Source of the DNA: a candidate division TA06 bacterium DG_78
GTDB lineage: Bacteria; Hydrothermota; Tepidihabitantia; SM23-42
Assembly: GCA_001303225.1 (NCBI GenBank)
Contig: LJNI01000107.1
Coordinates: 1 to 7,944, forward strand
Direction: 5' to 3'
DNA: 7,944 nt
Part shown: piece by piece, positions 1 to 6,764 of the stretch
How the letters are laid out: each line of letters opens with the position of its first letter
Numbering within the stretch: the stretch's first letter is position 1
Notes under the pieces: generated by a model
The model's input: the letters and a program-made list of their open reading frames with translations, nothing else
The model's database searches: none
What the model was told of the DNA's origin: nothing
Made by a program: the position numbers and the translations under genes

Positions 1-734
1 CTGTTTCCCATCGAAATGCACGCTTCACCATTTCTTTGGAAAATTTCAGCAATCTTGACCAAACACTTCATGACCCAAAAGGTGTTATGGTCGGTGGCAT
101 GGTCTACGGCGGCAGAGACTCTGACACCTGGGTACCGATTGAAGAATCATTTGACTGGACACACGGTATCATCACCAAGGGTGCTTCTTTGGAATCTGAA
201 ACGACTGCAGCAACCTTAGGCAAAGAAGGCGTGCGAAAATTCAACCTCATGTCAAATCTCGACTTTCTCTCGATTCCTATTGGTAAATATATTCAGGCAA
301 ATCTTGATTTTGCTAAGGGTCTTAAGAAAACACCGCTCATTTTCTCGGTCAACTATTTCTTAAAAGGTAAAGATGGTAATTTCTTGAATGATAAGACCGA
401 TAAAAAGGTATGGTACAAGTGGGCTGAATTACGGGTTCACAACGATGTCAGAGCAATCAATACTCCGACTGGCCGCATCCCCAAATATGAAGACCTCAAG
501 CGGCTCTTCAAAGAAGTTCTCAATAAAGATTATACTATTGATGATTACAACAAGCAGTTTATGATTCGAATTCCTGAGAACCTCGCAAAAATCGAGCGCA
601 TTAAAGAAATCTACCAGACCCAGGTCGCTGACACTCCGAAAATCCTCTCTGAGGTGTTAGAAAAACAGCGACAGCGGCTCATCGAAACCCAGAAAAAGCA
701 CGGTGATTACATCACACCTGACAAATTAGCATAA
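1..734 (+). CDS. pckG: Phosphoenolpyruvate carboxykinase (GTP), C-terminal part
   Basis: This is the 3' part of a gene that begins left of the window; the first complete codon is at 3-5 and the stop TAA at 732-734. About 243 residues are visible. PEPCK (GTP) interconverts oxaloacetate and phosphoenolpyruvate in the cytoplasm, using GTP/GDP. Family landmarks seen: an N-A-R-F-T segment (codons 15-29) matching the conserved N-x-R-F substrate-binding stretch, then YGGRDSD (matching FGGRRP), then WTHGIITKGASLESETTAA (matching the WxHGV...SExTAAA block), and FSVNYFLKGKDG (matching FHVNWFRK near the guanine pocket). The P-loop and catalytic cysteine lie upstream, outside the window. The C-terminus ends in a Lys/Gln-rich, probably helical extension. 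A TTG at 36 is an internal Leu codon, not a start, because the frame is open and matches the family upstream of it. The family call is firm, although the sequence diverges from the animal enzymes. Confidence 0.9.
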   Translation, partial: VSHRNARFTISLENFSNLDQTLHDPKGVMVGGMVYGGRDSDTWVPIEESFDWTHGIITKGASLESETTAATLGKEGVRKFNLMSNLDFLSIPIGKYIQANLDFAKGLKKTPLIFSVNYFLKGKDGNFLNDKTDKKVWYKWAELRVHNDVRAINTPTGRIPKYEDLKRLFKEVLNKDYTIDDYNKQFMIRIPENLAKIERIKEIYQTQVADTPKILSEVLEKQRQRLIETQKKHGDYITPDKLA

Positions 735-748
735 ATTAAACTTTATAA

Positions 749-785
749 AAAGAGGGGGTTGGTATGTATCAACCCCCTCTTTCTT
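749..785 (+). terminator. Hairpin terminator after pckG
   Basis: A perfect inverted repeat has arms 749-761 and 770-782 (core AGAGGGGGTTG / CAACCCCCTCT), an 8-base loop, and a short T-rich run (TTTCTT, 780-785) after the stem. It starts 14 bases after the PEPCK stop codon. The GC-rich stem followed by T-rich sequence is the classic intrinsic terminator shape, although the T tract is interrupted by a C. The A-rich run before the stem (745-751) could give weaker activity in the opposite direction. Confidence 0.85.
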
Positions 786-829
786 ATGGTACCTCCTCTA
801 TAATGTAGGCACAAAAAAAGTTCCATATG

Positions 830-857
830 TTGACAGTCCTGTAAATACCTTTATAAT
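830..857 (+). promoter_or_regulatory. Sigma-70-type promoter for the CMD-LUD-nitrilase operon
   Basis: A -35 box TTGACA (830-835) and a -10 box TATAAT (852-857) both match the consensus exactly, with a 16-base spacer. Transcription would start near 863-866, leaving a leader of only about 16-19 bases that consists almost entirely of the ribosome binding site. A second TATAAT (799-804) lies upstream but has no convincing -35 box at the right distance. No operator for a known regulator is recognised. Confidence 0.8.
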
Positions 858-865
858 GGAGAAAT

Positions 866-873
866 AGAGGAGG
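866..873 (+). promoter_or_regulatory. Ribosome binding site of the CMD-family gene
   Basis: AGAGGAGG sits 8 bases before the ATG at 882. It is a near-perfect anti-16S match and fixes the start of the 114-residue protein. Confidence 0.85.
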
Positions 874-881
874 CTCACACC

Positions 882-1226
882 ATGAAAAAGGACACGGTGA
901 CACTGTTTAAAAAAGAAAGAAAAAGGCTGAACGAAATAGTCATGAAATACAGCACGGAAAAGATTAAAAAATTTTACAGTTTAGATGCATACGTCTATAA
1001 AGAAGGCACATTGTCCAAAAAGACGAAAGAACTGCTCGGACTCGTTGCCTCGCTCGTCTTGAGGTGCGATGACTGTATTACGTATCACCTCATACAGTGC
1101 TATGAAGATGGTATAACGAATGAAGAACTCGAAGAGGCGTTTGCCATTGGGCTCGTTGTAGGTGGCTCTATTACCATACCTCACTTGAGAAGAGCATTTA
1201 AAACCTGGGACGAATTGAAAAAATGA
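882..1226 (+). CDS. AhpD/carboxymuconolactone decarboxylase (CMD) family protein
   Basis: The protein has 114 residues, normal for single-domain CMD proteins. It shows the family's redox-type motif C62-D-D-C65 followed by H69 (CxxCxxxH), at the start of a helix after a hydrophobic stretch (LLGLVASLVL, 51-60). The later pattern ITNEELEEAFAIGLVVGGS (78-96) is also typical of the AhpD-like helical fold. AhpD relatives use the CxxC pair in peroxide or disulfide chemistry, while true gamma-carboxymuconolactone decarboxylases are a different branch, so no substrate can be assigned. The N-terminal 25 residues are very Lys/Arg-rich. It is the first gene of an operon: its TGA (1224-1226) overlaps the next ATG (1223-1225) in ATGA. 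A redox or thiol role is inferred from the motif. Confidence 0.85.
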   Translation: MKKDTVTLFKKERKRLNEIVMKYSTEKIKKFYSLDAYVYKEGTLSKKTKELLGLVASLVLRCDDCITYHLIQCYEDGITNEELEEAFAIGLVVGGSITIPHLRRAFKTWDELKK

Positions 1227-1885
1227 AAACAGCGAGCACAAGTTATAACAATATAAAAAATTGGTACTACAGGAATATCTCAGTGCGTCTTGTTAAAGCC
1301 TTGCAAAAAAGAGGCTTCTCTGCAACCTATTTTGCGAATATTGATTCATTAAAAAGAGCGCTTCTTAAGAAAATCCCAAGATCGGCAAGTATCGGCATTG
1401 GTGGATCAGTGACGATACGTGAATTGGGCATAATTGAAAAATTTGAAAAGCGGGGCAACAAAGTTATTCACCACTGGAAAAAGGGACTCACCGAGGAAAC
1501 TGACAGAGAAGTGCGATTGCAAGAAGCTCGTGCTGATTACTATCTCACAAGTGCCAATGCCATTACCCTGTCTGGCGACATCATAAACATCGACGGCGTC
1601 GGTAATCGCGTTGCTGCCACGATATATGGACCGAAAAGTGTCATTATCGTAGCAGGTTTTAATAAAATAGTCTCTTCTATAGATGAGGGAATGAAACGGA
1701 GTAAGCACATTGCAGGAGTCATGAATGCGAAAAGGGTAGGAGCCAAAACACCGTGTGCCCAGACCGGCATCTGCGTCGACTGTAACGCACAACAGCGAAT
1801 TTGTCGTGTCACGACAATACTGCAGTACCGTCCATGGCAGACAGATATCACGGTTTTGTTAGTCAATAAAGAGTTAGGTTTTTAA
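1223..1885 (+). CDS. LUD-domain protein (LutC/YkgG-like, lactate utilisation family)
   Basis: The protein has 220 residues and covers the LUD domain (formerly DUF162). Landmarks are a GIGGSVTIRELG loop (58-69), ADYYLTSANAITLSGDIINI (104-123, broken here only by description), NRVAATIYGPKSVIIVAG (128-145) and the hydrophobic end VLLVNKELGF. Near the C-terminus four cysteines, C178, C184, C187 and C194, follow the spacing seen in a stand-alone LUD subgroup (TPCAxTGxCxDC...RICR) and probably bind a metal or iron-sulfur centre. LutC-type proteins work with LutA and LutB in oxidising L-lactate, but neither partner is present in this window, so a lactate role is not supported here. It starts in the ATGA overlap with the CMD gene with only a weak purine stretch upstream, which implies translational coupling. 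Its TAA overlaps the next ATG by one base. Confidence 0.88.
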   Translation: MKTASTSYNNIKNWYYRNISVRLVKALQKRGFSATYFANIDSLKRALLKKIPRSASIGIGGSVTIRELGIIEKFEKRGNKVIHHWKKGLTEETDREVRLQEARADYYLTSANAITLSGDIINIDGVGNRVAATIYGPKSVIIVAGFNKIVSSIDEGMKRSKHIAGVMNAKRVGAKTPCAQTGICVDCNAQQRICRVTTILQYRPWQTDITVLLVNKELGF

Positions 1886-2667
1886 TGAAAATTGGCTTTG
1901 TGCAATTCAACCCGATATTTGGTGAGAAGAATTCAAATTGTGATACAGTTAAAAATTTACTTCACGGTGTGAGTGCCGACGTAATTGTCTTACCAGAGTT
2001 GTTCAACACAGGATACACATTCCTGAATAAGGCAGAGGTAGCAATGCTCGCCGAAACGAAGAATGGTAAGACTGCTGATTTTATGTTGTCTTTAGCACAA
2101 GAGAAAAAATGCTGCTTTGCCTATGGATTTGCTGAAAAGAATAAAAATTTTTTCTATGATTCCATGGCATTAATGTCTCCTGATGGTCTCATCGGAGTAT
2201 ATCGTAAATCACATCTCTTTTTCGAAGAAAAGAAATTCTTTCAACCTGGGAATACAGGTTTTCACGTATATACATACAAAAATGTTAAACTGGGAATGCT
2301 CATATGCTTTGACTGGATTTATCCTGAGGCAACGAGGACACTTGCACTCAAGGGTGCACAAATTATTCTCCACCCTGCAAATCTGGTTACACCGTATTGT
2401 CCGGATGCAATGATAACACGAGCGATCGAAAATCGTATCTATATCGTAACCGCTGACCGCATCGGTAAGGAAAAAAGAGACAAAAAAGAGCTCAGTTTTA
2501 TCGGAAAAAGCCAAGTAGTTTCACCGAAAGGAGAAATTTTAATCAGGGCTGAAACTGAAGAATGTGTAAAAATTGTCGATATAGATCCGGATCTGGCGTT
2601 AAACAAAAAATTCAATCAATATAATAACCTCTTCGACGACCGCAGAGAAGATTTGTATTTCAAATAG
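1885..2667 (+). CDS. Carbon-nitrogen hydrolase (nitrilase superfamily amidase)
   Basis: The protein has 260 residues, the usual size for a single-domain nitrilase-superfamily amidase. The catalytic triad is complete: E38 in VLPELFNTGY, K108 in YRKSHLF and C141 in LICFDWIYPE. E115 just after the lysine may be the secondary glutamate. This superfamily hydrolyses amides or carbamoyl groups through a thioester on the cysteine. The NTGY context and the C-terminal NLFDDRREDLYF pattern resemble omega-amidase and N-carbamoylputrescine amidase-type branches, but the substrate cannot be read from sequence. There is no signal peptide, so it is cytoplasmic. It starts at the ATG in TAATG shared with the LUD stop, with a weak AGG (1876-1878) as RBS, which suggests coupled translation. 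It is the last gene of the operon, ending 10 bases from a converging gene, and no terminator is visible after it. Confidence 0.9.
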   Translation: MKIGFVQFNPIFGEKNSNCDTVKNLLHGVSADVIVLPELFNTGYTFLNKAEVAMLAETKNGKTADFMLSLAQEKKCCFAYGFAEKNKNFFYDSMALMSPDGLIGVYRKSHLFFEEKKFFQPGNTGFHVYTYKNVKLGMLICFDWIYPEATRTLALKGAQIILHPANLVTPYCPDAMITRAIENRIYIVTADRIGKEKRDKKELSFIGKSQVVSPKGEILIRAETEECVKIVDIDPDLALNKKFNQYNNLFDDRREDLYFK

Positions 2668-2677
2668 GAAAACTGGT

Positions 2678-4465
2678 TTATCTGTGCTGTCCTTTAGAAG
2701 TTTCGATAAGAAGCTCAAGAAAATTGGGATCGACAGGGTAGCCTAAACCTTCTGATTTTCTAACATCCTGCCATGCTTTTTCATATTCTTTGATTAGAAA
2801 ATAGGCAATTGCCCGATTGTAATAGGCTTCTGCATATTTGTGGTCATTCCTCAATGCCTCGGTAAAATCAACAATGGCTCTATCGTATTTTTCTATACGG
2901 CCATAGGTTATTCCTCGGTTACAGTAGGCCTCTGCATACTTTGGATTAATTTTTAATGCTTTAGTCAAATCAGCAATGGCTTTATCATATTCTCCAACAC
3001 GACCATAGATTAGTCCTCGGTTATTATAGGCTGCTGCATATTTGGGATTGACCATAAGTGCTTTGTTCAACTCGATGATAGCTCTGTCATATTCTCCCTT
3101 GGCGTCGTAGGTAATTCCTAGATTGTAGTAAGCCCTTACATAATTAGGGTTATATTTTAATGCCAGTGTAAACTCGGTGACAGCCTTGTCATATTCTCCT
3201 TTATCATAATAAACAGTTCCTCGGTTGTTATAGGCTACCGGGACATTCGGATACTTATCCAAAACATTATTCCACAACGTCATGCTATCTTTCCATATCC
3301 GACATTGATTGAATGTTATAAAAGATAACACTCCTACTATCCCAATAAAAATTATTCCCAGTACTGATTTTAAGACATTTACAGATCTTAGTTTTCGCGT
3401 ATATAGCCAAAAAAAACCTGTTCCCACCATATAAAATAAACCAATCGATGGGATATAAATATACCGATTAGCTATTAACTGACCTGCACGTATCAGTTGG
3501 AGATAAGGCAAAATAGCAATTAAAAAAAATAAACTACCAAAGATTACTTTTCGTGTGTATTTCTTTGTCAATATCACTGCTATAATTAAACCAACTATTA
3601 TAATAAAGGAGAAGAAAAAAATGGGAGGCAAGAAACCACCAATCTTTTCTGGATAAGGATAATAACATGAAAGTTTAACAGGTACCGCTATCTTAGTCAA
3701 ATAGAATAACAGACCATAACTAACAATCAAAACTTTATCAAAGAATATAAATGAAGAAGTCGTTGTTATATCCTCAAATGAACGTTCCCCCAAGATAGCA
3801 ATTACTCCAAACACAAGAGCTATTACGAAGAACGGGATTTTTTCTAACAGAAGATATTTGTTAAATTTTCGATGAAAAAGATAATCGCATAAGAGTAATA
3901 CAAAAGGAAAAGTAACAGCCATTCCCTTTGCCAATACCGATAAAATAAATAGAAATAAGGAAAGCCAATAGTATTTTATAACCTGTTTTCCCCGGTAGTA
4001 AAGATAAGAAAGTAACGCGCCCAAAAACAAAAATGAGTAAAGTACATCCTTCCTTCCAGTAATCCAAGCTACAGATTCCACGCGAAGAGGATGTATCGCA
4101 AACAGAATAGTAGTCACAAAGGAAATGTATATATTACTACTTAGTTTATAAATCAACCAAAAAACTAAAAGACAGTTGAAGAGATGAAGAACAATGTTTG
4201 TTGTATGGTAGGCACGGGGGTCTAATTTAAAAAAATGATACTCAAGCGAGTAAGAAAGAATAGTCAAGGGAATGTAGGCGCTCAGATAGAAAGTTGTGAA
4301 AATCGTTTTGATATTATGCCAAGACAAATCCATTATTATTGTGTTTGACGTAACCAATTCATTGTCATCCCAATTAGTAAATCCATTTTCAAAAGATGGT
4401 AAAAAAGCAATAATGGTTAAAATCAAAGTCAAAAATATTAAAATAACTGTTTTACGTTTTTTCAC
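2678..4465 (-). CDS. Polytopic membrane protein with GT-C/TMTC-like domain and five TPR repeats
   Basis: The protein has 595 residues and a GTG start. Residues 1-390 form many hydrophobic segments. Residue 7-23 is the first helix, followed by a loop containing W32-D33-D34, like the acidic motif in the first loop of GT-C glycosyltransferases. Further matches to the TMTC/DUF1736-type family are HPLRVESVAWITGRKD (125-140) and ANRYIYIPSIG (332-342). Residues 408-577 are five consecutive 34-residue TPRs with the usual Y-N-x-G and Y-x-x-A pattern; they would bind partner proteins. Such proteins are often annotated simply as TPR repeat proteins, and glycosyl transfer from a lipid carrier is inferred from the fold. 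The gene lies 10 bases after the preceding stop with no clear RBS, so it may depend on coupling to the upstream gene. It looks more AT-rich than its neighbours, partly because of its many Ile/Phe/Leu codons. Confidence 0.82.
   Translation of the reverse strand: MKKRKTVILIFLTLILTIIAFLPSFENGFTNWDDNELVTSNTIIMDLSWHNIKTIFTTFYLSAYIPLTILSYSLEYHFFKLDPRAYHTTNIVLHLFNCLLVFWLIYKLSSNIYISFVTTILFAIHPLRVESVAWITGRKDVLYSFLFLGALLSYLYYRGKQVIKYYWLSLFLFILSVLAKGMAVTFPFVLLLCDYLFHRKFNKYLLLEKIPFFVIALVFGVIAILGERSFEDITTTSSFIFFDKVLIVSYGLLFYLTKIAVPVKLSCYYPYPEKIGGFLPPIFFFSFIIIVGLIIAVILTKKYTRKVIFGSLFFLIAILPYLQLIRAGQLIANRYIYIPSIGLFYMVGTGFFWLYTRKLRSVNVLKSVLGIIFIGIVGVLSFITFNQCRIWKDSMTLWNNVLDKYPNVPVAYNNRGTVYYDKGEYDKAVTEFTLALKYNPNYVRAYYNLGITYDAKGEYDRAIIELNKALMVNPKYAAAYNNRGLIYGRVGEYDKAIADLTKALKINPKYAEAYCNRGITYGRIEKYDRAIVDFTEALRNDHKYAEAYYNRAIAYFLIKEYEKAWQDVRKSEGLGYPVDPNFLELLIETSKGQHR
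2735..3244 (-). repeat. Five tandem 102-base units coding TPR repeats
   Basis: Five back-to-back units of exactly 102 bases (2735-2836, 2837-2938, 2939-3040, 3041-3142, 3143-3244) each encode one 34-residue TPR. The units keep register without gaps and share runs at DNA level, such as the complements of TAATAGGCT/TAGTAGGCC-like and TCATATTCTCC segments. This suggests growth by internal duplication. The unit nearest the C-terminus (2735-2836) is the most diverged. Confidence 0.85.
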
Positions 4466-4475
4466 TATGGTTTTT

Positions 4476-5381
4476 CTAAAACAATTTTTTGGCTAATTTA
4501 ATACCGTTCACGAGAATATAATCCTGTACTGCCGTATTTGTGTGGTAGCCAGATGTTTTCGTGGTCTTTTGTCTAACAACAACAACATCAACCTCAGCTG
4601 TCGTCTTTTGCTCGATCACGAGTCTGTCTATTGAATGCTTTCCGAATTTCTCGAAGAGTTTAAACGGAGGTTTTGCAATCAAGACAACATAAAAATACGG
4701 ATACTGTCTGCTCTTCACCGAGTTAATCGAAATCTGTCCCTGTAATCCTATGAAGTCGCTCGGTGCATCTTTAAATTTGATTAAGACACGTGCATCATTT
4801 GGCAATGTGCCTTCTTTTGCTTTCCCAATCCGAAGATAGGGAGCTGGCTGGAGCGAGGGATCTTTTTTTATGAGGGGTGAGTCAAGCAGACGCTTCACAA
4901 TCTCTGTTTTAATATCCAAACCAGATGGCATCCATGCGCTCTTATGTCCGCTCAATGCCAAACCAGTGAACAGAATCACTGCATTGATAATTGCTACGAG
5001 CAGCGGAAAAGGTGCCTTGGCTATATAATGCAGTAGCGGTGCACCAAACGATATTCCAAATATAAAAATAATAAAAACAGTAATAATACAACCAACATTA
5101 CCACTTCGAAATTTCTTGATCTTCTTGCAGTGAGCGAGAACCTGGTCAATTTTATCAGGTGTGACCTCTTGCCAATCATACTTCAGCGGATGTATCCGTT
5201 TAACAGAAACGCCTCGTATCAAATTCAGAATGACACATGCAATAATAAAAGGTAAACCTGCGAGGATATTTTTTGAACTGAACTGTAAGATAAAACCTGT
5301 TGCGACTAATAACACAGAAACAAAACCCCGTAATTGGGGAGTAATTTTATCAAGCACAAGATAGATTCTATGTTCTTGCAC
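4476..5381 (-). CDS. Four-helix membrane protein of unknown function, linked to the radical SAM gene
   Basis: The protein has 301 residues and I do not recognise its family. Visible layout: a short cytoplasm-like N-terminus, hydrophobic helices at about 19-36 and 38-58, a basic soluble stretch (59-94, with C85), helices at about 96-118 and 122-144, then a soluble domain from 150 to the end rich in beta-type segments (for example ARVLIKFKDAPSDFIGLQG, 197-215, and YPYFYVVLIAKPPF, 227-240). The two-plus-two helix arrangement suggests a hairpin pair anchoring a C-terminal domain at the membrane. It starts at a GTG (5379-5381) inside the end of the radical SAM gene (14-base overlap) with AAGGAG 6 bases upstream. 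The overlap implies a shared transcript and coupled translation, so a role in the same system, such as export, docking or processing of the modified protein, is plausible but unproven. Confidence 0.75.
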   Translation of the reverse strand: MQEHRIYLVLDKITPQLRGFVSVLLVATGFILQFSSKNILAGLPFIIACVILNLIRGVSVKRIHPLKYDWQEVTPDKIDQVLAHCKKIKKFRSGNVGCIITVFIIFIFGISFGAPLLHYIAKAPFPLLVAIINAVILFTGLALSGHKSAWMPSGLDIKTEIVKRLLDSPLIKKDPSLQPAPYLRIGKAKEGTLPNDARVLIKFKDAPSDFIGLQGQISINSVKSRQYPYFYVVLIAKPPFKLFEKFGKHSIDRLVIEQKTTAEVDVVVVRQKTTKTSGYHTNTAVQDYILVNGIKLAKKLF

Positions 5382-6762
5382 CTAATTCTCCTTCTCCACA
5401 CGCCTTCCAGTACAACGGGCAGGCTCCTTTACACATATCGAATAACAGGCATTCGTGACATGCGGCAGGTGCATATTCACTATTCTTAAAATAGTTCAAC
5501 ATTGCTGACTGCCATATATTTTCGAAACGCTGCTTCAGAAGCGAGCCGACAGGCATACGCCATGATGAACAGGGAATAATATTGCCGAGTGGATCAATAC
5601 TCAATAATCCGGTAATCGCTGCACACGATTTATTACCAAACCCGTGAGCGATCGGATTGAATGTACACATCGGTACTGGAGAATACCATAAAAATTTCAT
5701 GTGCTCCTCTGTCGCCCGACGCTTTAACCTCATAATATAATCTCCAATATCTGAATATGATACCCACAAGTGCTGTTTATGAAATGCTGAACCACATGGA
5801 ATTAACAAGTTCATCGAGAGTCTCGAAAGACCGACATTTTTTGCAAGAAGCACTATCTCCTCTAGATGAGCAATATTATTTTTAGAAACTGTAGTATTGG
5901 TGTGTACAGGAATACCTTCATCCATGAGCAACTTCAATCCCTGCGTCGTCCTGTCAAATGAACCGGTAATACCAGTTATTGTATCATGCACTCTTGGACT
6001 GGGCCCCTCGATACTTACCTGGGCGCTCGATAATCCTGCTCTTTTTAAATTATGTACGGTCTCTCTGGTGAGTAATGTTGCGTTGGTAATAAGGTTAGTC
6101 CACAACCCTATATTTGACGCATACTCAACTAATGTACATATATCATTGCGTACGAGTGGTTCACCGCCGGTGAAACTAACTGACGGTACTTTCGCCTCGT
6201 GGTAAATTTTAAAGAGTATTTTCTTCATATCGTTGGTATGTAATTCACCATAATTTCTGTCACCAACATAGCAAAATTCACACTTCAAATTACAGCGGTA
6301 GGTAACCGCAATTTCTGAGAGCACAGGATATTCATTAAACTCGCCGTTGAATTCATAGTAGCTGACTGCTTCGCGCTGCTCATTTTCACGTAGGCACCCT
6401 TTAATCGCAGCCCTGAGGTCGCAGAAGAAGTGATGAATGTCTCTCCGTTTTTCTTCGGTGCTTTCAACACGGGATAGAAACTCGTTGATCGAATGACCAT
6501 TCAAGAGAAAGTCGAGCAGTGCGACTCCAGATTCATTTAACCTGTACGCCTGATTTGGAATGAGTATCAGCAACCTGTCTAATTTACGAACATAGATGTA
6601 CGGTTTAATTTTTCTGATAAACTCATCGACCCAATACAAGTCAAAAACCGTATTCGTAATTCGTAATTCGTGTTTGTTACCCACTGCATCTATGTCAATC
6701 TGTACATTTTGTATATCTGTGTAATCTGTGTTTTTTAGGAATTTAGGTATTTGAAATTTCAT
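5368..6762 (-). CDS. Radical SAM/SPASM peptide-modifying enzyme with PqqD-like (RRE-type) N-terminal domain
   Basis: The protein has 464 residues from the ATG at 6762. A frame open to 6849 exists, but those codons lie in the neighbour's repeats, and GGAGGAG 10 bases upstream supports 6762. Residues 57-120 look like a PqqD-type winged-helix recognition element (pattern LLILIPNQAYRLNESG...FLLNG). The radical SAM core follows: C157-x3-C161-x2-C164 for the SAM-binding 4Fe-4S cluster, GGEP at 199-202 and the QVSIEG strand at 248-253. The C-terminus is a SPASM domain with C380, C398, then C435-x2-C438-x5-C444-x3-C448-x6-C455, ligands for two auxiliary Fe-S clusters. Enzymes of this architecture modify ribosomal peptides (PqqE, sactipeptide and ranthipeptide synthases). 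Its likely substrate is the Ala-Cys-His-Ser tail encoded immediately upstream. Residues about 10-40 are encoded by repeat-like DNA and may be a recent insertion. It acts in the cytoplasm and is oxygen-sensitive by family. Confidence 0.9.
   Translation of the reverse strand: MKFQIPKFLKNTDYTDIQNVQIDIDAVGNKHELRITNTVFDLYWVDEFIRKIKPYIYVRKLDRLLILIPNQAYRLNESGVALLDFLLNGHSINEFLSRVESTEEKRRDIHHFFCDLRAAIKGCLRENEQREAVSYYEFNGEFNEYPVLSEIAVTYRCNLKCEFCYVGDRNYGELHTNDMKKILFKIYHEAKVPSVSFTGGEPLVRNDICTLVEYASNIGLWTNLITNATLLTRETVHNLKRAGLSSAQVSIEGPSPRVHDTITGITGSFDRTTQGLKLLMDEGIPVHTNTTVSKNNIAHLEEIVLLAKNVGLSRLSMNLLIPCGSAFHKQHLWVSYSDIGDYIMRLKRRATEEHMKFLWYSPVPMCTFNPIAHGFGNKSCAAITGLLSIDPLGNIIPCSSWRMPVGSLLKQRFENIWQSAMLNYFKNSEYAPAACHECLLFDMCKGACPLYWKACGEGELGART
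5388..5393 (-). promoter_or_regulatory. Ribosome binding site of the four-helix membrane protein
   Basis: On the minus strand AAGGAG lies 6 bases before the GTG at 5381, within the last codons of the radical SAM gene. It decides the GTG start and supports translation coupled to the enzyme. Confidence 0.75.
6652..6731. repeat. Short tandem repeats inside the 5' part of the radical SAM gene
   Basis: On the + strand ATTCGTA, ATTCGTA, ATTCGTG follow one another at 6652-6658, 6659-6665 and 6666-6672. Further along, ATCTGT occurs at 6698-6703, 6715-6720 and 6724-6729, the last two as ATCTGTGT copies 9 bases apart. In the coding strand these give NTDYTDIQN and HELRITNT. From memory, such ATTCGTA and ATCTGTGTA strings are typical of dispersed noncoding repeats in several uncultivated bacterial lineages; that link is not checked here. 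Confidence 0.6.
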
Positions 6763-6764
6763 TT

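Larger units (their letters stand above)
786..883 (+). promoter_or_regulatory. Inverted repeat that could mask the RBS and start codon of the CMD gene
   Basis: The segment CCTCCTCTAT (792-801) is an exact reverse complement of ATAGAGGAGG (864-873), the ribosome binding region of the next gene. Just outside it, ATGGT (786-790) is complementary to ACCAT (879-883), which includes the first two bases of the start codon. An RNA spanning both arms could form about 15 base pairs with a 1x5 internal loop and a 62-base terminal loop. RNA starting from the 830-857 promoter would lack the upstream arm. The complementarity is directly visible; regulation by it is inference. Confidence 0.5.

Noticed and set aside
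36..38. TTG at 36 as the start of the first gene
   Set aside because: The upstream in-frame sequence carries the conserved N-x-R-F stretch of PEPCK, so this is an internal Leu codon of a gene entering from the left.
799..804. First TATAAT as the main promoter of the operon
   Set aside because: No -35-like hexamer lies 16-18 bases upstream; that position falls in the terminator stem and its T-rich tail. The 830-857 promoter is far better.
1406..1866. Minus-strand open frames inside the LUD gene
   Set aside because: They are shadows of a well-supported gene, with no RBS and no recognisable domains.
1223..1885. Assigning lutC and a lactate oxidation role
   Set aside because: LutA and LutB are absent, and the four-Cys C-terminus marks a stand-alone LUD subgroup whose function is not known to me.
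5897..6205. Plus-strand open frame opposite the radical SAM core
   Set aside because: It lies fully antisense to the conserved radical SAM codons and has no RBS or family resemblance.
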